Positions 31,028-40,670 of a DNA stretch of 64,000 nucleotides are shown here, one piece after another. Every line of letters starts with the position of its first letter. Positions within the stretch are counted from its first letter, which is position 1. The notes below the pieces were generated by a model. That model was not told where the DNA came from. It did not search any database and saw only the letters and a program-made list of their open reading frames with translations. The position numbers and the translations under genes are program-made. Origin of the DNA: Meconema thalassinum (lineage: Eukaryota > Arthropoda > Insecta > Orthoptera > Tettigoniidae); assembly GCA_946902985.2 (NCBI GenBank), contig OX336388.2:1215176609-1215240608 (forward strand). Direction: 5' to 3'.

Positions 31028-31746
31028 CGTCCCCCCAGGGGCTCACATCTAGTGGGACGTGGGTTGGCGACCACGGGACCCCAGCTGACTCCGGCATTGC
31101 TTTCACTTACTTGTGCCGGGCTCCTCTCCGTCTTCTTTCCTGTCGACCTCTCTTGGTACACTCTTGTCCTCTTCCAACCCCGACGGTATTAGGGTATCCG
31201 AGGCCTAGGGTATCTCTTCCTTGTCTCATCTGTCCTAATACCCTCCTTCTGCGAGGGGTCAGCCTTCTTTTTCTTTTCATGTTATCTCCTGCCTCTGCCC
31301 AAGACCCTCAAGGAGGCAGGGTGTATGTAGCATTTCTGGTGCGCCTTGGATATTACTACACCCTCAGGGGCTCACGGCTGGTGAGTTTGGGAGTTGGCGA
31401 TCCCGGGCGATTCCTGAGCTGGGTCCGTTTTTTCCTCTTTTTCCACTGACTTTGGGGCGGGCCCTCTCCTCTTTCTCTCTTTCCTATCTGCCTTTCATGG
31501 CTCTCCTTCCTTCCAAGTCCCTCAATCCTCATTCTGTGAGAGTTGAGGGCATATCTTTTCTTCCTGTCCTTTATTTGCCTTATCCTTTATTGGGTTACCA
31601 TTTCTTCTTCTAGTATGTAAGTCTGTACTGTAGTTAGTATTAGTTATAGTTTTCATTCTCATCTCATCTTTCACTATCACCCAAACCATTAGGGGCCGAT
31701 AACCTAGATGTTAGGCCCCTTAAAACAACACTTATCATCATCATCA
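31028..31746 (+). mobile_element. Non-autonomous non-LTR retroelement, 719-bp copy
   Basis: TCCTAGTCT flanks it exactly (31019-31027 and 31747-31755). It starts CGTCCCCCCAGGGGCTCAC and ends GGCCGATAACCTAGATGTTAGG...CTTATCATCATCATCA. The internal repeat of the opening segment (CAGGGGCTCACGGCTGG) is present. The 29-bp minisatellite of the 19738 copy is absent. No coding capacity for its own mobilisation. Confidence 0.85.
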
Positions 31747-31849
31747 TCCTAGTCTGGTCCGCGGCGTAGCCGTGCTCGTTAAATCGTGCTGCAAGGCCGC
31801 GAGGGAAGATGCGGAAAGTCCAGAGATCGTAGATATGAATTCCGGCGCT

Positions 31850-32065
31850 GATAGTGGCTATTTTGACTGTGGTTTTTCAGTCGGAATGTTCAACATCCCT
31901 CGAGGCAAATGTTGGGATAGTACCTTACTTTAAGTCTCGGGGCACCTTCATCATCTCTGCCCCTAATACAGTTACACACACTACCACAGTCATCACAATT
32001 ACAGGTTACCAGACAAGTTCAACACACACAACTAGACGGTGCTGATGACCATGATGTCCCAAGCC
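31850..32065 (+). mobile_element. SINE S1 3' fragment
   Basis: Contains GAGGCAAATGTTGGGATAG, CAGTCATCACAATTACAGGTTACCAGAC and CTGATGACCATGATGTCCCAAGCCC, a diverged S1 body and tail. The head is missing. Confidence 0.55.
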
Positions 32066-33570
32066 CTAAAATGAATTAACATTATCTTTCCTAGTGCCCG
32101 TCGTACACGGTTGCTATCGTATATTGTGTGTCCCAGCTGTTAAATGGCGAAGATAAGCTGGGAATAGCGCAGCGTGTTGTAATGTCCCCACCTACATAAC
32201 GACCAACATCATCAGCTCATTGCCAACACAAACAGCCAGTCAATACATTAGTGGTTGTATATATTCATATAGTTGTAATTACTGGCAATCTTGATCTTCA
32301 TTATCAGCGGATTGGGTATGAGATTACGTGCCTAATTGCGTTGATTGTGTGATGAGCCGTGCATTTACCACTGTGGAATTATGAGGGATAAATATTTGCA
32401 TTTTATTTTCAGGCTTACCTTTACTCGCATTTGACACAATATTTCATGATTCATGGTTAGTCTAAAATACTTATATGTAATATATAATACGCTAATATCA
32501 TCCGCCAAAAAACTCAAGCTCCTGAACCAGAAGGAGTTAGAAGGTGCATTTTGTGCCAAAATCTTCCAAATCGTCTCAATAGTGCAGGAAAAGTCTTGCA
32601 TTTCTTGAAAAAAGTCAACGGAAATATATTTATTCGTTTAAATATTGTGTTTCTAAACAAGACGATAGTCCCTGTCAGAATTGTGTCGCGTCCAGCCCGC
32701 ATAACAATACAGACAGACGGGTAGTCTATACACATGGGGCGCACACAACCCCATTGTGAATTTTAAAAAGAATATTCAAAGAGAATTACCAGCAACAGTA
32801 ACGAATCGCACTCACTCTGATTTCGTAAATATCGACAGTTTGTTTAAAAAGTGCGTTTAAACAAATAAAAATATTTATAGAAGCCCGCATAACAGTAATG
32901 CCGGGCGGGTGGTTAATGAGCATGCGAGGTTTCTAGCACAGGTCCCCTAGTTTATTATAATACAGTAATTTGGGCGCGTCTGTAAGCTCACCGAACCCGG
33001 TGACTGAATGAGCCATGTGCAGCGTCCTCCACTACTGTGCACTATATAATACTCATTATCTCCAGCAGAACTCTCTGCACCGGCACGGCACAGCACGCTA
33101 TTGCTGGTACTAAAGTGTTGTCTTTTAGTACCACTTGATCTCCTGTCCCTTCTTTTAATTGCCTCTCTGTTTGTGCAGTTGTACTGCCAACAGCCGATAC
33201 TTCCCCTGTGGCTAGACTGTTTACCTTTGGATGTGTTTTTGTCATTCTGACAGCAGCCGCCAGCAGGTACACTCACTGGATTGTGCAAAATAAATCGTGC
33301 CAGTTCTCGGTTATGGGCCATTCATCCACTCGGGAGTTATTGGTTCAATGGCCATGAATCACGATATAAAAATCGGGTATCTTTTTTGAGCTTGGTGTTT
33401 TAATGAAAATGTTGAGTAAAAGTAATTCCTTACAGGACTCCGGAATGACGAAAAGCTTCAAAATTTACGAAATGTAATTTTATGCGTTATATTAAGCATA
33501 ATCGTTATATTAACCCGGCTTTGTAACGGTAGGCTATATTTATTTTCTTCATAGCTGATTCCTAAAGCTT
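32066..33570. other. No gene recognised
   Basis: Overlapping minus-strand frames at 32947-33321 and 33042-33272 are open but show no domain I know. Otherwise AT-rich unique-looking sequence. Confidence 0.5.
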
Positions 33571-33574
33571 ATTT

Positions 33575-33640
33575 GAAGTGATAGAAGCCATTTTTCAGTA
33601 TTGCCTAGTTCTAGTAAAGAAAGCCCAATTACATTAGGCG
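33575..33640. repeat. Dispersed repeat fragment
   Basis: TTTTTCAGTATTGCCTAGTT and CCCAATTACATTAGGCGG also occur at 58345-58425, and partly at 30950. Family unknown. Confidence 0.6.
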
Positions 33641-33699
33641 GTAAAACAAGTGAAGAGTCCTCAGGAAGAAGGGGGAATGTCACTCAAAATGTAAAATCG

Positions 33700-33945
33700 A
33701 GATATCAGCGCGATCTGGCAGGCCTCTTTGAAATGGTTTTCCATGGTTTCCAAATTTCAACTCCAGGAAATGCTGGGACGGTATTTTGTGACAGGCCAAG
33801 GCCACTTCGTCCACGTCCTTGTCCAGTTTCATTCACCATGAGGTTGGCGTCAGTAACGGCATCCGGACATAAAACCATCCGCCAGAAAGACTTTCATCGC
33901 ATCTCATCCTCGACCCCGTTGGAAAACGGGAATAATAATAAGTAG
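33700..33945 (+). mobile_element. SINE S1-type body with AATAAT tail
   Basis: GATCTGGCAGGCC, GGTTTTCCATGGTTTCCAAA, CCAGGAAATGCTGGGACGG and CTCGACCCCGTTGGAAAACGGG follow the S1 order, ending in AATAATAATAAG. The tRNA head is degenerate. Confidence 0.6.
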
Positions 33946-33949
33946 ACAT

Positions 33950-34470
33950 ACATTAGACTATAAAGCAAAACAAGACACTCTGTCGTAGTTTCTTCAGCTA
34001 GCGGTAAAAATATGACTCCAGTTTCTCACTAAAATCTATTTCTTAATATACGAATTTCTTTTATTCCTAAACCTTTCAAAGTGCAAAGTTGAAATTTTTG
34101 GAAGTAAGTTCATCTTATATGTGTTATATTTTAACTCACCAGTGTTTTTAAATTTACGTAAGTTTAATTTTTACTCACGGAAATGATCAAGAAAATGCTA
34201 TTAAAACTACGCCTTTTTAAAGTATTATTGTAAATTAAAAATATATTTATTTTCTAAACACCTGTGCCAAAGTAAGAAGAGAGCTTCTACGAACATCCCC
34301 GGAAAAAATCAATTTGTTCCTGTATATAGTTTCTTGAGAATAGGCGAACAAAAAGTTTAAAATTAACACGGACAGTACTGTATAGGATATTCTGGAGTCC
34401 CGTAAAGTGCTCTTTTCTTTTACTAAAATTAATATTTGCGAGTTGTATATTCAAAGATAGTCATGAAGAT
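33950..34470. other. No gene recognised
   Basis: AT-rich unique-looking sequence. Confidence 0.5.
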
Positions 34471-34477
34471 GAAGGGG

Positions 34478-34700
34478 GCGTGGTGGCACAGTGGTCAAGC
34501 TGTAGCCTATGCCTCTCACCAAGGTGGACCGGGTTCGATTCCCGGTTAATGCAAGTGAGATTTTCGAAGTGAAATGCCATGTACTGCGGTTCGGATTCCA
34601 CGTAAAAAGGAGGTTCCGTGGCTCTTGTTCGCAAGATTAACGGTCAAGTTAAACTACAATCATCCTTCTTCATGAAAGCGATTACTGGGGCGACTCGGGG
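34478..34700 (+). mobile_element. tRNA-derived SINE, family S5
   Basis: The head GTGGTGGCACAGTGGTCAAG (box A) and GGGTTCGATTCCCGG (intact box B) precede the body GTGAGATTTTCGAAGTGAAATG and AAGATTAACGGTCAAG. It matches the inverted copy at 12640-12832. Confidence 0.8.
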
Positions 34701-34935
34701 GTATTTATCCAATAAATACCGTATATAGAGAAATAAAAACAAAATCATATGGAATTATGTCTTAAGGTTGCTTTGAATCCGTACGACACATTTTATTTTT
34801 CAGTCTTGAAAGTCACGGAATTTATAGTTAATCATAATTTGACATTAATATTCCCCTAATTCTGACTAGAAAGTAGCTAATGTCACTTTTGTATTGGATA
34901 TATTATGGAGTTGACATGAGTTTCTTCAACAGGTA

Positions 34936-35640
34936 TTTTTAGCCTACTTTCTAATTTTGCAAATAATTAAAGTAGACATGAGATCTACACGAGCCAAACG
35001 TTGTCAGTCTGCCTGTGTGTGTGATTGTGAATATCTGTCCATACCCCCCCCCCCCCTCCCCCTCCCCCGTCGCACCCTATCAATTCAAACAAGACGAAAC
35101 CAAATTGAACCAACTTTGGTACAGAGGTAGCGTACGCAAAGGACGCCTCAGTGTCATGTTTTATTTATCACTGCCATCTTGACGGAAACGAAATGGCGGC
35201 CACCCAAATGTTCAAAGCTTAAATCCAATTACGACAAACCTAATCATCTGATCTCTAACTAATTTTGCAATAACATACCGTCATGTGGGAAGCGTCTTTT
35301 GACCAAACACAAAGTCATCAGCCCAATAGTTTGAAAATGGCGGCCGTGTATGTGTGCAAATCGACCCCCCCCCCCCTATCAATTCAACGAAACCAAATCG
35401 AACCACCTTTGGTAGAGAGGTAGCACTAGCAAGGGACAATTCAGATTCATGTTGTATATCGCCGCCATCATAACAAAAAAGAAATGGCGCCCACCCAAAT
35501 GTTCTGAGCTTAAATCAAATTACGACTAACCCAATCATCCGATCTCTACCAAATTTTCCAACAATATGCCTTAATGTGGGAAGCGTCTTTTGCCCAAACT
35601 AGAAGGTCATCAGCCAAATTGTTTCAAGATGACGAATGTA
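34936..35640 (-). mobile_element. Helentron-like element, copy C2 (minus, truncated)
   Basis: It begins TTTTTAGCCTACTTTC with the terminal hairpin (pairing to AAAGTAGAC), then a TGTGTGTG block, a C-run (35046-35068) and AATGGCGGCCACCCAAATG monomers near 35192, 35336 and 35484. A second C-run is at 35365-35374. It ends around 35640 without the GTTC/GAAC hairpin. Confidence 0.6.
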
Positions 35641-35844
35641 TGAATCATACATCATACAGGTATTAGAGCCTAACCATTTAAACTGTCCTCAAATAGGTGA
35701 TCGGTAGGATATTAGCATTTTATAAAAGAAGTGACAAACAGGTCTGGCTGACCGTGCCTTATCGTGCTTGGCCGAGCCGTCCCAGGGGGTCAAAATGGAG
35801 GCTATAGGTATTTGCTGGCTAGTCCATATTTCAGTAACTTCCTA

Positions 35845-36189
35845 CCGGGTGAGTTAGCCGTGGTGGTTACGGCATGACTAATAGCAGTCGCTCACATCCG
35901 GGAGGCGAGGAGGTTCGAATCCCCCCCGCCGGCAACCTTGAAGATGGTCTTCTGTGGTTTCCCATCTTCCTTCCAGGCAAATGCCGGGGTTGGTCCCTCA
36001 CTATAGGCCACAGCCGCTACCTTCCAACTCCTCGCCCTTCCCCTCCAACTTTCCTCCCCAACGGTACTTGTAGCTCACCCATTGGGTGTCCGTCTCGAAG
36101 CAGCTACAAAACTGGCGAGCCGAACATGTCCTCGGACACTCCTGGCACTAAAAGCCATACGCTAAAAAAAAAAAAAAAAAAAAAAAAAG
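35845..36189 (+). mobile_element. tRNA-derived SINE, family S1 with poly(A), full length
   Basis: GTAACTTCCTA flanks it at 35834-35844 and 36190-36200. The head GGTGAGTTAGCCGTGGTGGTTACGG and box B GGTTCGAATCCCCC precede a body with GGTTTCCCATCTTCC and GGCAAATGCCGGGG. The 3' part (CGAAGCAGCTACA, CTGGCGAGCCGAACATGTCC, GGCACTAAAAGCCATACG) is the S2 tail. A run of about 24 A ends it. Confidence 0.93.
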
Positions 36190-36316
36190 GTAACTTCCTA
36201 AGTTTATATTCTTTAAGGAATGTAATGAACAAAATAATACATACTTAGTATCAAATGGTTTATAAAAGTGGCAGAAAACTCAAATGAAATCGTTAATTCC
36301 ATGATAAAATATTTAA

Positions 36317-36437
36317 AATAGTTATTAACAAGAAATGAACATCTGCCTGAATCAATACTATACAGATAAAATTAATTATTGAACTTGTTTACAGTACATT
36401 GATTCAGGCAGACGTTCATTTCTTGTTAATAACTATT
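36317..36437. repeat. Foldback palindrome, 45-nt arms
   Basis: AATAGTTATTAACAAGAAAT (36317) is mirrored by ATTTCTTGTTAATAACTATT (ending 36437). The arms continue through GAACATCTGCCTGAATCAAT and its complement with one mismatch, around a loop of about 30 nt. ATTTAAA lies on both sides (36310, 36468), a possible target duplication. Confidence 0.8.
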
Positions 36438-36527
36438 CTAACATATCAATACGGAACCACCATGAGTCATTTAAATAATGTAATGATTAAATATGTTATG
36501 CAGTTATATTAAACCAGTTTTAACCTA

Positions 36528-37376
36528 ATGTTAGAACTGGTTCACGCGATTGATGACAAGATCCGGGAAACCCGCAGGTTTACAATTAGTGCTCTCGCTA
36601 TGGAATTTCCCCAAATCTCCGGATCACTAATTCATGAAATTGTTACCGAAAAACTGAACTTTCGTAAACTTTGCCGACGTTGGGTACCAAAGATTCTTAC
36701 GGAGCAACACAAAACAAAACAGATGGGTAGTGCACTTCAGTTTTTGACCCGTTGCAATGAAGGCGGCGAAGAAATTCTGACACAGATAGTCACAGGAGAT
36801 GAAACTTGGGTTTCTTACGACACCCCAGAAAGTAAGCGGCAATCAATGGAATGGAGGCACACTTCATCCCCAGCAAAGGTTAAGCCGAAACAAATCTTGA
36901 CACCTCGGAAAATGATGTGCACAGTGTTCTGGGACTGGAAAGGCATCTTACTCATTGATTTCTTACCGCGTGGTCAAACAATCAACGCAGATGCTTACTG
37001 CGAGACACTTAGGAAATTGCGCCGCGCAATACAGAATAAGCGCCGAGGGTTACTGTCAAAAGGTGTTGTTTTTCTTCACGACAACGCACGACCACACACT
37101 GCAAATGTGACTAAAAACCTCCTACCGGGATTTGGCTGGGACGTGTTTGACCACCCTCCTTACAGTCCTCACCTCGCTCCTAGCGACTTTCATCTGTTCA
37201 CACATCTCAGGCCTTTCCTTGGCGGTCAACACTTCAACAATGACGACGAGCTGAAAGAAGATGTTTCCAACTGGTTGAAGACACAGGCGGCAAACTTCTA
37301 TGAAGAAGGTATACAAAAACTTGTGCCACGTTATGACAAATGCCTGCAAACGTTCGGCAGTTATGTGGAAACGTAG
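36528..37376 (+). pseudogene. Mariner transposase, DD34D, N-terminally truncated
   Basis: This 282-residue frame is the catalytic part of a mariner transposase, which cuts and rejoins DNA at TA sites. The triad is present: D in VTGDETWVSY, D in FLHDNARPH, and D in LAPSDFHLF, with 34 residues between the last two. WVPKILTEQHK is the mariner linker motif (usually WVPHxL). Family members are about 345 residues. Here roughly the first 60, including the first helix-turn-helix, are missing, so DNA binding should be lost. The frame downstream is otherwise uninterrupted. Only the 3' inverted repeat survives (37449-37475). The upstream side is unrelated sequence next to a foldback palindrome. Confidence 0.88.
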
Positions 37377-37448
37377 TTTAAGAGGTGTAGAATGTTGTGC
37401 AATAAATATTTTTTCTGTATCTGTACACAATTTAATTTTATTAACAAA

Positions 37449-37477
37449 CGGAACTTACTTTCTGGACGTGCCTCGTA
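37449..37477 (-). repeat. Mariner 3' terminal inverted repeat
   Basis: The complement reads CGAGGCACGTCCAGAAAGTA then AGTTCC, typical of mariner ends ('ACGAGG...GTCCAGAAAGTAAGTT'), followed outside by TA (37476-37477). No partner was found upstream. Confidence 0.8.
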
Positions 37478-37479
37478 TT

Positions 37480-38045
37480 ATATGTCAGAAAACTGTATCA
37501 TAATGAGGGTCTTTATAACACTATTTTTCATTATGAAACAGTTTCTCCCACCAATCAGAGCTCAAGAAACAGTTGTGTGACCAATTAGGTGAGGATAGCA
37601 TCGCACCTGCGCTGACTTCCACGGCCTCCTATTTTAAATTTCACTGCGTGGCGCGTGTCATAGTGGGGTATTTGAGGAGGCCAAGGTCAAATACAAGGTA
37701 TTCTCTGCGTCCCATGCGCTCTGTTCAGTACATAAAACTGGCGAAATCTGGACAGTTATTTATGAATATTTATGTTCGAACATAAAATAGTTATAATTAT
37801 CGTCGAACATAAACAGTCGTATGCAATTCGCCTACAATGGTAATTAAGACACTCGTATGGAAGCGAGCGAAGTGAGTTTTAAAAACATACACTTGTCTTA
37901 ATTATTGCCATTATAGGCTCGTTGCATAATGTACTAATAGGCCTATATACTTATAACACCATATATTTAAACACTCTACTTCAGTGATTAAAAATCGTTG
38001 TCTTTGATCCACGTAGAGTCTATTATTGTTGTTGTTTTTGTTGTT
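37480..38045. other. No gene; contains a small palindrome
   Basis: Apart from the palindrome listed at 37820-37928, nothing recognised. Confidence 0.5.
37820..37928. repeat. Imperfect palindrome (MITE-like)
   Basis: TATGCAATTCGCCTACAATGG...AATTAAGACACTCGTATG is mirrored by CATACACTTGTCTTAATTATTGCC...AGGCTCGTTGCATA, arms of about 40 nt. The loop contains AAGCGAGCGAAGTGAG, similar to the short palindrome near 9540. Confidence 0.7.
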
Positions 38046-38049
38046 GATT

Positions 38050-38335
38050 CATTAGGGGTTTTGTGGCATCATGGTCTTGTCGCCATGTGTGTAGAAGTTG
38101 TCTGATAACTTGTATCACTGTGACACCTGTAGGCTTACTAGTGTGTGTACTTTTATACGAGGGAGGATTTGGGTAGGAAGCTGTGGTTTATTTCATTTGA
38201 GATCCATGGACATCAATGTCTTTTATCCCCGTGTACTTGGTTGAGTGTCGAATTTTGTTTAATAACCTGTATCATTGTGATGGCTGTATTAGTGTGTGTA
38301 TATATAATTCAGGTGAAGAATCAATCAATCAACGT
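38050..38335 (-). mobile_element. Two SINE S1 3' ends in tandem (minus)
   Basis: CGCCATGTGTGTAGAAGTTG, AACTTGTATCACTGTGACACC and ACTAGTGTGTGTAC (38090-38150) are repeated in diverged form at 38225-38310 (CCCGTGTACTTGG, AACCTGTATCATTGTGATGG, TTAGTGTGTGTA). Both are S1 tails without heads. Confidence 0.5.
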
Positions 38336-38337
38336 AT

Positions 38338-38476
38338 AATATCCGTATAGCACGTTGTATTTCAACAAGCTACTACAACCAACATTCAATTATACTCCTG
38401 GAAGAAGATAAAGAGTTATAACTTAAATTATAATAGGAGAAAGTAGGCTATATGTTCTTTAATGAACATCTTGTTT
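38338..38476 (-). mobile_element. Helentron-like element, copy C3 tip
   Basis: This is the complement of the first 130 bp of C1, ending AGTAGGCTATATGTTCTTTAATGAACATCTTGTT. The stem is ATGTTC/GAACAT, perfectly paired. The interior array and the other end are absent. Confidence 0.6.
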
Positions 38477-38479
38477 CTA

Positions 38480-38998
38480 ATTATAAATTGTTATATTAAG
38501 TTCTATTTATATTTTTGACTGACAAAAATAATCGTTTAATATTCTTATCATCCCGGTTCCCTAAATACCTATTTAATCTACACCCAATCTACTTTAAATA
38601 TTTTTTACTCCAGACTTACTCTATTGTTGTGATATATTATTGAACGAGGTGCTGAAGGCAGAGAACATTGGTTGCGGAGACGAGGCATTGCCTTTAAAAG
38701 TTGATGATGAATGAAGAGTGCACGCAGTCAGACCTACAGATTGGTTATTATTATTCTTATTATTAGTAGTAATACTAGTAGGTAGTATTTTTAATAACAG
38801 TAGTATTACACTACTTACTTTTCAACAGCTTCTCCCAATTAATAGGGGCCAACCTGGCTAACTTGGCTAAGGATTCCCTCCATGGCACCACGTGATTTTC
38901 CACGCGAATATTTAATCCCGCTGTTAAGATTCAAACTCCCTCCGTCCTGGCAAAAAGCGACCTGCTAATCCTCTAGTTTAAGCCATCACGCTCCATTA
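38480..38998. other. No gene recognised
   Basis: AT-rich flank of the LTR element. Confidence 0.5.
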
Positions 38999-38999
38999 T

Positions 39000-39056
39000 T
39001 ATGCTTAATAATAATCATAATAATAATAATCATAATAATAATAATAATAATAATAA
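39000..39056. repeat. (AAT)n microsatellite, target of the outer LTR element
   Basis: AAT/AATC units run directly into the left LTR, and ATAATAATA resumes after the right LTR. Confidence 0.9.
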
Positions 39057-39297
39057 TGTGGGAGCCGGATGAGGATCAAGACGGCCGAGTATGGGATCTA
39101 GGGGGCGCAGGAGTAAGCTCAGCGCCATTGTCTGAGAATAAAAAAGAAGAGAAGCAATATTCCGAGTTCCGATGAGCCGCGAAACACATTCCCTTAATTC
39201 TATATATTGCATTCCAATAAGTTTCTTTGCTTAAATAAATAATTCAGCCCTATATTCGATGCTTGTGAGTGTCAAGATCTGGAAACCGTTTCCCACA
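39057..39297 (+). repeat. Left LTR of the outer element
   Basis: Begins TGTGGGAGCCGGATGAGG, ends CCGTTTCCCACA. AATAAATAATTCAGCCC near the end may include the polyadenylation signal. About six differences from the right LTR by eye over 240 bp. Confidence 0.93.
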
Positions 39298-39299
39298 AA

Positions 39300-39317
39300 T
39301 GGGGGCTCGTCCGGGAT
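39300..39317 (+). promoter_or_regulatory. Primer-binding site, tRNA-Pro type
   Basis: TGGGGGCTCGTCCGGGAT, two bases after the LTR, is complementary to the 3' 18 nt of tRNA-Pro. The same 18-mer is known from gammaretroviruses. Confidence 0.9.
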
Positions 39318-39667
39318 GAACTGAAACAACGAGTTACGACGCAATCCACGACACGAAGTATGACGCAAAATACGACGCTATTTTCGACGAAGTGGACGGC
39401 TAATCATATTTGTTGCTGTTGCCTACGACGAGACGACGTGCAGTTTTGTGAGCCCACGACGTGCGAATCTACGACGAGGATTCATAGGCGAGCAAAATTT
39501 GTTCTTCAGTTTCAGTGACAATTAGTGGTGCCGTGACGACGACGAGGGTCGGAATCTAAACGACGACAGAGAATTGTGGATGTGGTAAGAGGATAGCGAC
39601 TCGTCAGAGAGAAACGACGGGAAGCGGTATTCAACGATATCACCTACAAATATCACCGGTTTGGTGA
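39318..39667 (+). other. Leader of the outer element, ACGACG-rich
   Basis: Untranslated region between the primer-binding site and gag, with a very high density of ACGA/ACGACG words (39360-39560). No open frame of note. It would hold any packaging signal. Confidence 0.5.
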
Positions 39668-40670
39668 TTGAGGTTAAACAGGTTTGATTGCGAGGTTATG
39701 AGGAAGCGATTTTACTTGACAGGCGTGAGTAAACAAATAAAGATGACTACACTCGGTGCAATAGAGAAAATAAATAAGAACATAAGTGATGCTCCGGTCA
39801 AAGCAATCAAAGTTTTACATAACCTCATTTTCGAGCATATACCAGACGACAGGAAGAATCGAAAGCGACTGCGAGAGTTTCCTGGATTCGATTTTGACGA
39901 AAATTCCATTGAAGAGGAAGCTAAGAAGAAATTTATCGAAGAAACATTTTCCAAGGCTGATCTGTTGCGTGTTTCTGAGATTCTTAATACCGAGATCGGG
40001 ACAAAGGAGGTAATGATTAACACCATTTGTTATTACTTGAGAAAATTGGACGAACTCGCAACTAATACAGACGATGATGACGATGATGACGAAGAAGACG
40101 AGGAGAGCGAAGATGAAGACCAGCACAGAAGGTATAGAGAACAACATAAGTTTTCATTGTCGTTCCACGACGTAGAGGGAGCTATGAAAACATTTAACGG
40201 TAAGGATGGTTACCCAGTGAAGAAATGTATCGCAGATTTTGAGGAGACATCTATCTTAATGGGATGGAGTGAGCTGCAAAAGTTTATTTTTGCTAAGAAA
40301 TCACTCGATGGTTTAGCTAAGCTTTTTATTCAAGGTGAGGAAGGACTGACGTCCTGGACTGCACTGAAGAAGGCCTTGAAAGAGGAGTTTGACGTGGCGG
40401 CAAGCAGTGCAGAAATCCACAAGTTGTTAACCCAGCGACGAAAAAAGCGCGACGAATCTCTACAGGAGTACGTTCTTGTGATGAAGGAAATCGCCAGTAG
40501 AGGTGATGTTGAGCAAGTTTCTCTGTGTCAGTACCTGATTGATGGGATCGAAGACGATTCAGGATCAAAACTTCTTCTCTATGGAGCAAACAATTTCAAA
40601 GATTTCAAGGAGAAAATGAGAAGTTATGAGATGGCGTTGAAGTCTTTGCCAAAGAAAAGCAAAAGTATAA
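39668..40670 (+). pseudogene. gag of the outer element (capsid part)
   Basis: The frame opens at 39668, but the methionine at 39743 (MTTLGAIEKI) is the likelier start. Residues about 130-155 are a D/E-rich stretch. The following region, FSLSFHDVEGAMKTFNGKDG through SWTALKKALKEEF to RRKKRDESLQEYVLVMKEI, fits a retrotransposon gag (capsid-like) domain that assembles particles. From about 40660 the frame becomes noise, while the adjacent -1 frame holds the zinc knuckles. A small indel or, less likely, a programmed shift separates capsid from nucleocapsid. The open frame runs on to 41062 without meaning. Confidence 0.8.

Noticed and set aside
32947..33321. 124-residue minus-strand frame
   Set aside because: No recognisable domain, and a second overlapping frame is equally open. 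Not enough to call a gene.
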